Below, in pieces: positions 7,357 to 16,911 of a stretch of DNA of 64,000 nt. Origin of the DNA: Sedimenticola selenatireducens DSM 17993 (GTDB lineage: Bacteria > Pseudomonadota > Gammaproteobacteria > Chromatiales > Chromatiaceae). Below the pieces are notes generated by a model that was not told the DNA's origin, ran no database searches, and worked only from the letters and a program-made list of their open reading frames with translations. Location of the stretch: positions 1 to 64,000 of the forward strand of contig NZ_ATZE01000003.1 in assembly GCF_000428045.1 (NCBI RefSeq). The letters are read 5' to 3'. The stretch's first letter is position 1. Each line of letters opens with the position of its first letter. Both the position numbers and the translations under genes were made by a program.

Positions 7357-10079
7357 ACCTCCTCCTTGCTGGCCCACTCGGCCTCGACAATCCGGCGCGG
7401 CGGTGCCGGCGAGAAGTAGCCGACGATCAGCAGCAGCAGCCCGACCCCGATAAAGGCGACAATACGGGCCACGGTGCCGGTATTGGAGAGATCCACCAGG
7501 AACAGTTTAAGCACCACCAGCCCCATCAGTCCGGCCCCCGCCAGCCAGAGCGGCCGACGACCAGTGCGGGTACCGGCCAGCATGCTGCCGAGTCCAAGGG
7601 TCGCCCAGAGTACCGCAATGGCCGCTTGCAGCACCTGGGAACGGAACAGCAGATCGGGGTCGAACGGTACACCACCCCAGTGATGTACCGCGCGTACCAC
7701 CATACCGTTGAACCAGAAGAACAGGGCCACCCCGAGGCCTGCGAAGTAATATCCGGCCTGAACACCCCGCTGCTCCAGCCAGTCGCCAATGCGTTGCCAC
7801 CACTTGAGCAGCAGCAACAGCACCGCCAGGATGGTCAGGTCCAGAGGATTGAGTACCGGCAGATAGGCGATCGGCCAGGGGTTGCCCGGACTGACGGCAT
7901 TGGCCAGCATCGCCCAGCCCAACAGATAAACCGCCAGCGGTGCCATCACCTGGATGTTATAGATCAGGATATGGCGCTGCACCGGCCAGGCCAGGCGCTG
8001 TCCGATGGTCAGCAAGCCAAGCGCCAGCACCACCGGCACGGCACCCCATGGGATCATCTCCCACAGGTGGCTGCCGGCAACCGCCTGATCCAGCCGCCAG
8101 GACGCCTCGGTCGTGAGCAGGAAGGTCAGCAGCCAGAAACTGCCGCCGTGCCAGAGTGGCCGGGCACTGAACTCCCGGGCATCCAGCCGATATAGCAAAC
8201 GGTACTGGACCGCAAACGCCAACAGCCACCCGACTGTAACCGCGCCGACCAGCGGGTGGGGCTCATCCAGCCAGAGCCCCAGCGCCACCATTGCCAGGGC
8301 CGGCAGCAAGCCAAGTGTGAGCCACCAGATCCGTGCCCAGGGCAACCGCACCCGCAGCCACTCCCCCAGCAGTGCGGTTAGCGCCAGCAGGGCCAACAGC
8401 CAGGCCCATTCATCACTGTCGGAGGAGAAGCGATCCAGCTCCTGGATACCCGCAGCCAGCCACCAGGTCACTCCCCAGAGGAAAAACAGCGGCGGCGCCC
8501 ACCCTTCGTAGGATGCGCGCTTGTCCGCATGCCGATCCAGGTAGAAGGCGGTAAACAGCCCACCCAGCGCAATCAGGGCAGCCCCCAGGAAGTGGCTGTT
8601 GAGCAAGGGCAGCGCATCGCTGATCCAGCGACTGTCTTCCAGGTAGAGCAGTCCCGCCAGAAGCTGCAGTGCCAGACCAAACAGCCGCGGTAACCGCCGC
8701 GCCTGGCGGATGCCGATCCAGATCATGGCGGCCCCCTCCAGCGCCCAGAAGGCGGAGCTGAGCCGGCCCTCCAGCGCAAACGGGATGGCCAGGGTGGCAA
8801 ACACCACGCCGGTACCAAGAAAACTCTCCGACAGCATGCGCAACGCACTGCCACCCCGCTTGAACAGCAGGGTGGCCAGCACGATATAAAAGCCACCCAG
8901 GGCGATGGCGCTGAAAGCCAGTCCGTATTCCATATCCCTGACCAGCGCCGCCTGCAGGGCGGCCGAGACCAGCGGCACGCCAAACACCAGGGTGCCGTCC
9001 ACAACGCCCTTCAGGTTGGGAGGTTGTCTGAAGGCAAACAGCACGGCAATGGCCGCATACATCAGGAAAAAGGCGATCAGGAAGGGTTCGGTGCTGGTGA
9101 AGAATTCGGGACGGTAATATTGATAGCCCCAGAGTGAGGCGATCACAAAGGTAAAGCCAAAGCCGACCAGATTGAGCAGGCGCCAAGCTTTGAACCAGGC
9201 GATCGCCAGCACGCCGCCATTGAGCAACAGGTAATAGCTGAACAGGGCTACGTGGCTCCCCTCACCGGTGGAGGTGAGCACCGGGGCCAGAAAGCCGCCG
9301 GCGCTGGCCAGTATGGCCAGCGAACTGGCGTTCTGCAACAGGGCCAGCAGGGCGCTGAGAACCACGAACAGCAGCAGCAGACCGAAGGCCACCGGTGCCG
9401 GCATCAGGCTGTAGAGGCGAAGTGCGGAAAACACCGTGAGATAGAGCAGGCCCACGGCACCGCCCTGCAATGCCAGCCCATAGAGCACCCGTCGGCTACG
9501 CAACCGCCAACCCAGGATCAGCATCCCCATGCCGGCGACCGCCACCCCCATCAGGCGGAACTCGATTGGCACCCAGCTATGCTCGGCGGCGTACTTGAGC
9601 AGAAAGGCGACACCGAAAAAGAGTACGATCACCCCTACCCGGACAATCAGGTTGCCGCCGGAAAAGTAGTCCCGGACCAGGGCCGTCAATTTGGCGAAAA
9701 TATTGGCTGACGTCCGGCTTGGCTGTCGCTTGACCTGCCTAGCCGGCGGGCCGGGCCGGGCTCCCGATACCGCAGGCGCCTCCTCCGCTAACTCCAGCTC
9801 AAAATCGAGCTCCTCGGGCATCTGCCGCCCGGCCTTTTCCGGCTCAGACGCCTGCTCTGCCGCCCCTGCGGCCGTTGCCGCGGGCTGGACCGGTGGCGGT
9901 GCACCGCGCAGCAGCGCTGTCCGTAGCCGTATCACCTCCTGCGACAACCGCTCAAGACGCTGTCCCTGGCTATAGGCCGTGCCCAGCAGAAAGCCGATCA
10001 ATGCGCCAAATACCGCCGCCTCGAAACCGAGAGCCCCGATGGCGATCACGCCACCGAGTAATGCCAGGATATAGGCCAT
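7353..10079 (-). CDS. DUF2339 polytopic inner-membrane protein
   Basis: 908 residues from ATG at 10079 (MAYILALLGGVIAIGALGFE), preceded by AGAGGTG; an upstream in-frame extension of 44 residues lacks a leader-like sequence and is rejected. After an N-terminal helix and a short coiled stretch (SQEVIRLRTALL) comes a Pro/Ala/Glu-rich linker and then more than 20 hydrophobic helices to the C terminus. That is the layout of DUF2339. No substrate or activity is established for the family. It is translationally coupled to the DUF3999 gene, so the two probably form one envelope complex. Confidence 0.85.
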   Translation of the reverse strand: MAYILALLGGVIAIGALGFEAAVFGALIGFLLGTAYSQGQRLERLSQEVIRLRTALLRGAPPPVQPAATAAGAAEQASEPEKAGRQMPEELDFELELAEEAPAVSGARPGPPARQVKRQPSRTSANIFAKLTALVRDYFSGGNLIVRVGVIVLFFGVAFLLKYAAEHSWVPIEFRLMGVAVAGMGMLILGWRLRSRRVLYGLALQGGAVGLLYLTVFSALRLYSLMPAPVAFGLLLLFVVLSALLALLQNASSLAILASAGGFLAPVLTSTGEGSHVALFSYYLLLNGGVLAIAWFKAWRLLNLVGFGFTFVIASLWGYQYYRPEFFTSTEPFLIAFFLMYAAIAVLFAFRQPPNLKGVVDGTLVFGVPLVSAALQAALVRDMEYGLAFSAIALGGFYIVLATLLFKRGGSALRMLSESFLGTGVVFATLAIPFALEGRLSSAFWALEGAAMIWIGIRQARRLPRLFGLALQLLAGLLYLEDSRWISDALPLLNSHFLGAALIALGGLFTAFYLDRHADKRASYEGWAPPLFFLWGVTWWLAAGIQELDRFSSDSDEWAWLLALLALTALLGEWLRVRLPWARIWWLTLGLLPALAMVALGLWLDEPHPLVGAVTVGWLLAFAVQYRLLYRLDAREFSARPLWHGGSFWLLTFLLTTEASWRLDQAVAGSHLWEMIPWGAVPVVLALGLLTIGQRLAWPVQRHILIYNIQVMAPLAVYLLGWAMLANAVSPGNPWPIAYLPVLNPLDLTILAVLLLLLKWWQRIGDWLEQRGVQAGYYFAGLGVALFFWFNGMVVRAVHHWGGVPFDPDLLFRSQVLQAAIAVLWATLGLGSMLAGTRTGRRPLWLAGAGLMGLVVLKLFLVDLSNTGTVARIVAFIGVGLLLLIVGYFSPAPPRRIVEAEWASKEEV

Positions 10080-10278
10080 GAACACACCTCTGTTGGGTAA
10101 ATTCTGTTGTGGTAAAAGGTACCACGAAGCAACGCGTTGTTTTTTGAACAGCCGCAGGAAAGGCCCGGTCGCCAGGTGGGTTGACTGCCACGACCATCGG
10201 GTATCCTCCACACCTGATACAAAACCTTGTTATTGTGGGTCACGGCAAAGCAGCGATGTGGCTCCGGAAAAAACTGTT

Positions 10279-11739
10279 TCAGTCGTCCAGCTCCCGCACC
10301 AGGCGGAAACCGGTGTCATCACTGCGCCGGGTGGGAAAATCCCTCCAGCGGTTGGCCGAGCGAACCTCTTGCACGGGAAAACTCCAGGCACCGCCGCGGA
10401 TGACCCGCTTGCCGCACTCCCCATCCCCGGCCGGGGTGTCGTTGCCGGTCTCGGCGGAAAAATTGTCCCTCCAGCAATCGGCCACCCACTCGAAGACGTT
10501 GCCGGCGGTGTCATGCAGGCCGAAGGGGTTGGGCGGAAACCGTCCCACCGGGGCACTCATCTCGCTCTCCCAAAGACTGCCACAATCGGCGCAGTTGGCA
10601 CGGCTGGGCAGGACTTCATTACCCCACCAGAAGCGGCTGCTGGTGCCGCCCCGCGCGGCATACTCCCACTCCGCATCGGTGGGCAGGCGGTAACGCTGCC
10701 CGGTGCGCCGGCTCAGCCACTCGGCGTATGCGTTGGCGTCTTCCCAGGAGACATTCACCACCGGTCGGCTGCCGCGCCCCCACCCCTGGTCATCCGGCTT
10801 GCCACGCCCGGTATCGTCACAGAACTGGTCGTACTCCCGAAAGGTCACTTCATAGATGCCGATGGCAAAGGGCGCAAGCCGGATCTTTATCGGGGGCTTT
10901 TCGTCGCTATCACCATCTCCCTGCAGATCGCCCCGGGAGAAACTACCGCCGCCAATGGCAATCATCTGAGGCCCCAGCGAACCGTCCCGCATACTGTCCT
11001 GAATCAGGTCGGCCGGGTTAACCCGCAGAACAGAGAGAAAGCGGGTGCGCTTACCGGAGTGGTTAACCCGCAACGCCAAACGGCTGAGACGGGTAAAGGG
11101 TATCTCCAGGCGGCTACCGAAACGGGTTTCAACGGTCACTGCAGGCTGGGTGAATTTTCCCTGGACTATTTCGCCGTCATTGCTGGTGATCTGCGCCAGA
11201 TAATCCTCACCCTCGTTCAGGGACACCACGTCCAAGAGCTGTATATCAGAAGAATTGGTGATTTTCAGCCCGTCCCGACTGGTCATCAGTAACTCCTCCG
11301 ATATCACCCGGGTGGAAAAGTTGTCATCGTTTTGGGTAATGGCGATATCGGGCGCTCTATAGATCTTGGGCCTGAGGGTACGGTGGGCAAACTGGATCTC
11401 CCGGATCTCCTCCACAGCCACCGGCAGTGTCGGATCCAGCACACGCAGCATGGTCAATTCACGTTCCTGTAACTCACCACTGAAGCGGTCACCAAAATGG
11501 GTGGTGATACGGTCCGGCTCGCTATCGTCGCCCAGCAGCAAACGCGCCATCCGCGCGTAGGGGATGGACACCACACCATAATCCGTCTTCAACGTGAAGC
11601 GCGGCTGCGCCACCGTGCCATTGTAGATATCACCGTTCTTCAGCGTCACCACATCATACCCGGTGGTATTGGCGTAGCCGGCAGAGCTGAGAAATACCAT
11701 CTGCAACAGAACGTACAGGGTAACGAATCGCAAGGACAT
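10279..11739 (-). CDS. Exported SUMF1/formylglycine-enzyme-like protein with a duplicated N-terminal domain
   Basis: 486 residues from ATG at 11739 (GGGAGGT upstream). A signal peptide (about 1-23) is followed by two related segments, about 30-70 and 186-223, sharing G-x-I-x-x-G-x-x-x-Q-P with (Y/F)-G-x-x-x-x-P-(Y/F)-x-R. From about 253 to the end lies an FGE-sulfatase (SUMF1) fold: EVTFREYDQFC, RPVVNVSWEDANAYAEWLS, RLPTDAEWEYAARGG, GNVFEWVADCW, RVIRGGAW. The two active-site cysteines of true formylglycine-generating enzymes, which follow the RGGxW motif, are missing (SFPVQEVRS instead). It is therefore unlikely to activate sulfatases and more likely a binding or structural member. It stands alone, divergent from the phosphofructokinase gene. 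Confidence 0.8.
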   Translation of the reverse strand: MSLRFVTLYVLLQMVFLSSAGYANTTGYDVVTLKNGDIYNGTVAQPRFTLKTDYGVVSIPYARMARLLLGDDSEPDRITTHFGDRFSGELQERELTMLRVLDPTLPVAVEEIREIQFAHRTLRPKIYRAPDIAITQNDDNFSTRVISEELLMTSRDGLKITNSSDIQLLDVVSLNEGEDYLAQITSNDGEIVQGKFTQPAVTVETRFGSRLEIPFTRLSRLALRVNHSGKRTRFLSVLRVNPADLIQDSMRDGSLGPQMIAIGGGSFSRGDLQGDGDSDEKPPIKIRLAPFAIGIYEVTFREYDQFCDDTGRGKPDDQGWGRGSRPVVNVSWEDANAYAEWLSRRTGQRYRLPTDAEWEYAARGGTSSRFWWGNEVLPSRANCADCGSLWESEMSAPVGRFPPNPFGLHDTAGNVFEWVADCWRDNFSAETGNDTPAGDGECGKRVIRGGAWSFPVQEVRSANRWRDFPTRRSDDTGFRLVRELDD

Positions 11740-11855
11740 CAATACCTCCCTGACTTTTATTATATTGTGCCGACCGGTGGGTTCGCTTCTGCTGTTGGCG
11801 CACATTATTTGTTATCTTGTCATAAACCGATTTGACTAATCCAGGATAAAAAACA

Positions 11856-12980
11856 GTGAGTAAACGGGTAGGTATATTGACCGCCGGGGGTGACAGTCCG
11901 GGACTTAATGCCGCCATTCGCGGCGTCGGCAAGAGTGTGCAGGGTCATTACGGCATGCAGATGATCGGCTTTCGCGACGGTTTTCGCGGCCTGATGGAGA
12001 ACCGTTCCATGCGCCTGGACGGGGATCGACTCTCCGGCATACTGACCCTGGGTGGCACCATCCTCGGCACCAGCCGCGACAAGCCCCACCGCATGCTGAT
12101 GGACGGCAGACCCACCGACATGACCGAAACCATTGTCCGCAGTTACCGGGAGAACCGACTGGATGTGCTGATCTGCCTGGGCGGCGGGGGCACACAGAAG
12201 AATGCCCTGCACCTGAAGCAGCAGGGTCTCAACATCATCACTCTGCCGAAGACCATCGATAACGATGTGGCCTGTACCGACACCAGTTTCGGTTTCGATA
12301 CCGCGCTGGGCATCGCCACCGAAGCGATCGACCGGCTGCACAGCACCGCCCACAGCCATCACCGGATTATCGTCGTGGAGATCATGGGACACCGGGCCGG
12401 CTGGCTAGCCCTGGGCGCCGGAATCGCCGGCGGGGCCGATGTGATCCTGCTGCCGGAGATAGCCTATGACATCCAGCGGGTCGCCGAGGCCATCCGCCAG
12501 CGGGTACGGCACGGCAAGAGCTTCAGTATCGTGGCGGTGGCCGAAGGCGCCCGCTCCCTGGAGCAGACACTCCTGATCCGGGCCGCCGAAGAGCAGAAAC
12601 AAGCTGCCCGAAACAAGAAGGAGAAACGCCGGGCAAAACAGCGGCTCGCCACACTGGAGGCGGACCACCTGGGTAATCACACGGTACAGCTTTCCGAGCA
12701 GCTGGAGCAACTCACCGGCCTGGAGAGCCGGGTTACCATCCTCGGCCACGTACAACGGGGCGGCGCGCCGTCAGCAGCCGACCGGTTGCTGGCCACGCGC
12801 CTGGGCAGCGCCTGTGCCGACCTGGTGGCCGGGGAGCAGTACGGGGTGATGGTGGCCGCGGCCGGGGAGCAGGCGGTCCCGGTACCGCTGGAGGAGGTGG
12901 CGGGACGCAAAAAACTGGTGCCGCTGGATCATCCCTGGATCGTCAGTGCCAAACGGGTCGGCACCAATCTGGGCGATTAG
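11856..12980 (+). CDS. 6-phosphofructokinase family protein, phosphoryl donor uncertain (PPi-type lysine)
   Basis: 374 residues, starting at GTG 11856. PFK-A superfamily: [18 protein letters not shown] at the N terminus, PKTIDND at 131-137, MGHRAGWLA near 177-185. It phosphorylates fructose 6-phosphate, and PPi-type enzymes run reversibly. Lys132 is where ATP-type bacterial enzymes have Gly and PPi-type enzymes have Lys. At the other specificity site the loop reads GGGGT (109-113), so the usual Mg-binding Asp of GGDG/GGDD is Gly111 and the donor-selecting position is Gly112. The Gly/Lys combination also occurs in ATP-dependent long and mixed clades, so the donor is not settled. An Ala/Lys/Glu-rich helical insertion lies near 245-275. 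Confidence 0.85.
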   Translation: MSKRVGILTAGGDSPGLNAAIRGVGKSVQGHYGMQMIGFRDGFRGLMENRSMRLDGDRLSGILTLGGTILGTSRDKPHRMLMDGRPTDMTETIVRSYRENRLDVLICLGGGGTQKNALHLKQQGLNIITLPKTIDNDVACTDTSFGFDTALGIATEAIDRLHSTAHSHHRIIVVEIMGHRAGWLALGAGIAGGADVILLPEIAYDIQRVAEAIRQRVRHGKSFSIVAVAEGARSLEQTLLIRAAEEQKQAARNKKEKRRAKQRLATLEADHLGNHTVQLSEQLEQLTGLESRVTILGHVQRGGAPSAADRLLATRLGSACADLVAGEQYGVMVAAAGEQAVPVPLEEVAGRKKLVPLDHPWIVSAKRVGTNLGD

Positions 12981-13525
12981 CGGACCAGTCCGGCCTCCAC
13001 TTCGTCGCGTTTCTCCCGGCCCGCCAGGGCCTCGATCAGTGCCAGGGCAAAATCCATTGCGGTGCCGGGTCCCCGGGAGGTGATCACTGGCCCATCCCGG
13101 ACCACGGCAGACGAGCCAACCCGAACATCGTGCAGCTGCAGGCTCTCCAGCACTCCCGGGTAGCCGGTCGCCTGGCGGCCTTTCAGCAGCCCCGCATTGG
13201 CCACTACCTTGGGCGCCGCGCAAATGGCGGCGATAAAGCCCCGATCCGCCGCCACCCGCCGCAGCAAAGCGTGAATCCGCGGATCCCGATCCAGGTGATC
13301 GGCACCGGGCAGTCCACCCGGCAGTACCACCATGTCGAAGGGCTGATCCAGCACCGCGTCCAGCAGCACATCCGGCTGCAGTACAACGCCGCGGCTGGCC
13401 TTGACCGGCCCCGGCTCGAGCCCGGCGCTGACCACCTCCAGGCCGGCCCTTCTCAGCAGATCAATAATGGTTACGGCTTCGAGCTCTTCGCAACCGTGGG
13501 CGAGGGGGACGAGGATGCGTGCCAT
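12977..13525 (-). CDS. yajL: DJ-1/PfpI superfamily protein (YajL-like)
   Basis: 182 residues. The elbow cysteine Cys102 in AAICAAP and the conserved acidic residue in GCEELEAV (Glu14) mark the DJ-1/YajL branch; the GG-x-PGADHL motif is also present. Members protect proteins and nucleotides from glyoxal-type damage or oxidative stress; deglycase claims are debated, so exact chemistry is left open. Its start lies inside yibQ (55-base overlap) and its stop overlaps the convergent phosphofructokinase stop by three bases. Last gene of the gpmI-envC-ctpA-yibQ unit. Confidence 0.85.
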   Translation of the reverse strand: MARILVPLAHGCEELEAVTIIDLLRRAGLEVVSAGLEPGPVKASRGVVLQPDVLLDAVLDQPFDMVVLPGGLPGADHLDRDPRIHALLRRVAADRGFIAAICAAPKVVANAGLLKGRQATGYPGVLESLQLHDVRVGSSAVVRDGPVITSRGPGTAMDFALALIEALAGREKRDEVEAGLVR

Positions 13526-14289
13526 AGCGTTCTGCTCCTTTGGTACTCAATCATTTCCGAGGCTGGTATCAGCCGGATACCCGCTGACGTCAACTCCCCC
13601 AGCCGGCGCGCCAGCACCTGGGTGGTTTCGGGATAGGGGTGTCCGATACCAATCGCATAGCCCTGACGCCGGGCGCGCTTCAGCAGTTGGACAAACTGCC
13701 GGTCAATGGCTTCAAGGCTGCGGTCATTGTCCAGAAACACGTCCCGGCTGGCACTCGGCACGCCATACTCCAGCGCCAGCTGCCGGGCCACCGTCGCCAG
13801 GGTGGTGCGGCTATCGACGAAGAACAGATCACCCCGCTCACGCATCCCCTGCATCAGCCAGGCCATGGCACCGGGATGCCGGGTCAGCAGGCTACCCATG
13901 TGATTGTTGAGTCCCCGGGCATGGGGGATGGCATTCAGGTTGTCAATCAGGGTGCGCTTGAAGGCGGCCTCGGTCATGTGCAGGGTCAGTGCGCCGGGAC
14001 CAAGCCGATTACCCTCATGGGATTGCATCGGCAGATGCAGCATCACCTCCTTGCCCGAGGCATGCGCCTGCTGTGCCAGCCGGTCGGCATGTGGGGTGTG
14101 GGGCAGGAAAGCGTAGGTGACCGGGCCGGGAATGGCCAGGGCGGCATCACCCCAGCCCCCGTGATTGCCCATATCGTCAATAATAATGGTGATCACCGGC
14201 TGGGGCGACTGCCCCGCCGGCCACACCGATACGGAGAGGCCCAGCAACAGCAGCAGGAGTGTCAGCTGAGGCACCTTTCCGCGGCCCAT
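13471..14289 (-). CDS. yibQ: Divergent polysaccharide deacetylase YibQ
   Basis: 272 residues with an N-terminal signal segment (PQLTLLLLLLGLSVSVWPAG) and the NodB-like fold: ITIIIDDMGNHG near 33-44, FLPHTPHADRLA, LHLPMQSHE, LNNHMGS, FVDSRTT. E. coli yibQ follows envC, and divergent deacetylases of this type act on envelope glycans in the periplasm, but no substrate is proven. It begins one base after the ctpA stop. The last 18 codons are overlapped by the start of the DJ-1 gene; that Ser/Pro-rich tail ([14 protein letters not shown]) looks dispensable. Confidence 0.88.
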   Translation of the reverse strand: MGRGKVPQLTLLLLLLGLSVSVWPAGQSPQPVITIIIDDMGNHGGWGDAALAIPGPVTYAFLPHTPHADRLAQQAHASGKEVMLHLPMQSHEGNRLGPGALTLHMTEAAFKRTLIDNLNAIPHARGLNNHMGSLLTRHPGAMAWLMQGMRERGDLFFVDSRTTLATVARQLALEYGVPSASRDVFLDNDRSLEAIDRQFVQLLKRARRQGYAIGIGHPYPETTQVLARRLGELTSAGIRLIPASEMIEYQRSRTLWHASSSPSPTVAKSSKP

Positions 14290-14290
14290 C

Positions 14291-15616
14291 TCAATTCCAG
14301 CTGTTATAGATACTGATGCCTTTCAACAGATTGAGGGCCTCGCTCAGCTGATAGTCGTCCTCAATATCCGGCACACGCGCGACCTTCGGCGCCGGCGGGG
14401 TGGGCCTAGCCGGATCCGCCTCGGGTGCCGCATTGCCGTTGCCGTTCTCCAGGTGGCCGGCCAGATCGGCCTCCTTGATGCGGGTGGACTCGTCTGTCTC
14501 ATTACGGGTCAGCTTGGCATCGGAAAGCACAATGTCCGGCTTGATTCCCTCTCCCTGGATGGAGCGGCCGGACGGGGTGAAATAGCGCGCGGTGGTTAAC
14601 TTGACCGCGGCGGTCTTGCTGACCGGGATAATTGTCTGCACCGACCCCTTGCCAAAGGTCTGACTCCCCATGATGATGGCCCGGCGATGATCCTGCAGGG
14701 CCCCGGCAACGATCTCCGAGGCGGAAGCGGAACCGCCGTTGACCAGCACCACAATTGGTGCGCCATCCAGCACATCGTCCGGCGCGGCATTGAAATCGAG
14801 CCGTGACTCCTCGTTGCGCCCCTGGGTATAGACCACAATTCCATCGGTCAGAAAGGCGTCGCTGATGGACACTGCCCCATTCAGAATGCCGCCGGGATTA
14901 TTGCGCAGGTCCAGCACCAGACCCCTGATGCCGTCCTTGGACTCCGCCTTCAACTGACTGATCTTTTTCAGCATGTCATCCGTGGTGCGGGCCTGAAAGT
15001 GGGAAAGCCGCACATAGGCAAACCCCTCCTCCAGCATCCGCCCCTTGACGCTGGCCACCTTGATGATGTCCCGAACCACGGTGATGCGCAGCGGCTTCTC
15101 CTCACCCTCCCTGGCAATGGTGAGTATCACTTCGGTGCCCGGCTTGCCGCGCATCAGGCTGACCGCCTCTTCCAGACTCATGCCCTTGACCGGTTTTTCA
15201 TCCAGCCGGATGATCAGATCACCGGCCTTGACGCCTGCCCGCTGGGCCGGCGTATCATCAATGGGCGATATGACCTTGACGAAGCCGTCCTCCTGCCCCA
15301 CTTCGATCCCCAAACCACCGAACTCTCCACTGGTACCGGCCTGAAGATCAGCAAACTCCTCCTCGTTCAGATAGGAGGAGTGGGGATCCAGTCCGGCCAG
15401 CATGCCTCGGATGGCATACTCCAGCAGGGACTTGTCATCCACCGGCTCGACATAGTTCTCCTTGATGCGCCCGAATATCTCTGCAAAGGCGCGCAGCTCC
15501 TGCATTGGCAGTGGTGGTTTGGGCTCCTCGGCAAAGGCGCCCGAAGCCAGGATAAGCAGAGCGCCCGGGATTAAACCCAGGATCAGTAAACGTGCCAAGT
15601 CAAATCTTCTCTTCAT
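14291..15616 (-). CDS. ctpA: Carboxy-terminal processing protease CtpA (S41)
   Basis: 441 residues. Signal peptide (about 1-29), helical N-domain, PDZ domain at about 97-165 (GGLGIEVGQEDG..., PAQRAGVKAGD), then the S41 catalytic domain. The catalytic pair is visible: Ser298 in NGGSASASEI and Lys323 in TFGKGS. It cleaves periplasmic proteins at their C termini; in Pseudomonas CtpA trims peptidoglycan hydrolases, which fits its place directly behind envC. Its ATG overlaps the envC stop by four bases. A Pro/Ala-rich linker near 395-415 precedes the C-terminal helix. Confidence 0.93.
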   Translation of the reverse strand: MKRRFDLARLLILGLIPGALLILASGAFAEEPKPPLPMQELRAFAEIFGRIKENYVEPVDDKSLLEYAIRGMLAGLDPHSSYLNEEEFADLQAGTSGEFGGLGIEVGQEDGFVKVISPIDDTPAQRAGVKAGDLIIRLDEKPVKGMSLEEAVSLMRGKPGTEVILTIAREGEEKPLRITVVRDIIKVASVKGRMLEEGFAYVRLSHFQARTTDDMLKKISQLKAESKDGIRGLVLDLRNNPGGILNGAVSISDAFLTDGIVVYTQGRNEESRLDFNAAPDDVLDGAPIVVLVNGGSASASEIVAGALQDHRRAIIMGSQTFGKGSVQTIIPVSKTAAVKLTTARYFTPSGRSIQGEGIKPDIVLSDAKLTRNETDESTRIKEADLAGHLENGNGNAAPEADPARPTPPAPKVARVPDIEDDYQLSEALNLLKGISIYNSWN

Positions 15617-16911
15617 ACCTTGCTTCTCTGCTTCGATTGCCGCACCGGCATCGTTTTACTGACTAAGGAACCGGAATGGTGCAGGGTGGCCAGTTGCACC
15701 GGTTCCATTAAGGACGGGTATCCCAGGTCGCCCACCCGGTTGCCACGTATCGCCTCACACCACTGTTTGGGATTCACCGGACGACCATTGTAGCGTATAC
15801 CAAAATATACCCCCGGATTGGTCTGGCCACCACTGTTACCCACCAAGGCGACCGGCTCGCCGGGCTCTACCCAGTCACCGGCCTCCTTGAACAGGCTCTG
15901 GTTATTGCCGTAGAGACTCATGTAGCCGTCGCCGTGATCGATAATCAACAACAGGCCAAAACCACGCAGCCAATCGGCAAAGGCGACCCGGCCATGGTGC
16001 ACCGCCCGGACGTCCACCCCCTCGCTGGCGGCTATCACCACCCCGTCCCACTTCAGGTTTCCGGCCCTGGAATCTCCAAAACGGGTGGCCAGCCGCCCCT
16101 TGGCTGGCCACTTGAGACGGCCCTTCAGCTGTTTGAACGGCTTGTGTTTTTCAGTTTCGATCGGCAGGCTGGCAAGCTCCGACTGCAGCTTTTTAACCAG
16201 GCTTTGCAGTTGCCGCTCATTTTGTTTGTAGCCCTGAAGCATCTGCCCCTTGCTTTCGATCTCCTGATTCAGCAACGCCAGTACCTGCTGTCGTTGGTTC
16301 TGTTCCCGATCCAGGCTGCGCTGCTCCTCCAGCGCCCGCGCCTGGGTCTCGCGCATCCGTTCACTCTCCAGTTGTATGGTGGATTCGGTCTCCTGCAGCA
16401 CTTCCAGCGCCTTGCCCAGCCGGCTGATCTGCTCGGCACGGGATCGGTTGAAGTAGTCGTAGTAGACCAGCAGGCGGCTTACCACGGCGGGGTCCTGCTG
16501 ATTGAGCAGGATCTTCAGGCGCTCCTGCCTGCCCATGGCGTAGGCCGAGCGCATCTGCTGTTTCAAGGCCAGGCGGCTGGCTTCCAGTGCCTTGAGCTGA
16601 CCGTTGCGCTCTTCCTGCAGTTGATCCAGGAGGCGCTGCTGCCGCTCCAGGCTGGTGGCCAGTACCCGCAGATGACGTGCCGTCTTGCCGATCTCCGTTT
16701 CCGCACGACGCAACTGCCCCTGCAGGGCCTGACGCTCGCGCTCGCGACCACCGAGTTGATTCTGCAACGTGGAGATCTCCCCCCGCAGCTGCTTCAGCTC
16801 CCCTTCCCGGCTGCTGATCAGCTCCTCCTCGGAAGCGGCCGACAGACCGCCCGGAACCGCCATAAGCAGCATCAGGGCAATCGCCATCCGCCGGAAGGAG
16901 TCAGGAGCCAT
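15613..16911 (-). CDS. envC: Murein hydrolase activator EnvC (LytM/M23 domain)
   Basis: 432 residues: signal peptide (about 1-25), a long coiled coil (about 28-255, with many Gln/Glu/Arg heptads), then a LytM domain (about 280-400). The LytM zinc ligands are degenerate: the second motif reads SLYGNNQ instead of an HxH-type site and the end reads YFGIRYNG, as in EnvC. This is the non-enzymatic activator of AmiA/AmiB amidases at the division septum, working with FtsEX. A proposed active M23 enzyme is therefore unlikely. The start codon overlaps the gpmI stop by one base (TGATG). Order gpmI-envC-yibQ as in E. coli, with ctpA inserted. Confidence 0.92.
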   Translation of the reverse strand: MAPDSFRRMAIALMLLMAVPGGLSAASEEELISSREGELKQLRGEISTLQNQLGGRERERQALQGQLRRAETEIGKTARHLRVLATSLERQQRLLDQLQEERNGQLKALEASRLALKQQMRSAYAMGRQERLKILLNQQDPAVVSRLLVYYDYFNRSRAEQISRLGKALEVLQETESTIQLESERMRETQARALEEQRSLDREQNQRQQVLALLNQEIESKGQMLQGYKQNERQLQSLVKKLQSELASLPIETEKHKPFKQLKGRLKWPAKGRLATRFGDSRAGNLKWDGVVIAASEGVDVRAVHHGRVAFADWLRGFGLLLIIDHGDGYMSLYGNNQSLFKEAGDWVEPGEPVALVGNSGGQTNPGVYFGIRYNGRPVNPKQWCEAIRGNRVGDLGYPSLMEPVQLATLHHSGSLVSKTMPVRQSKQRSKV

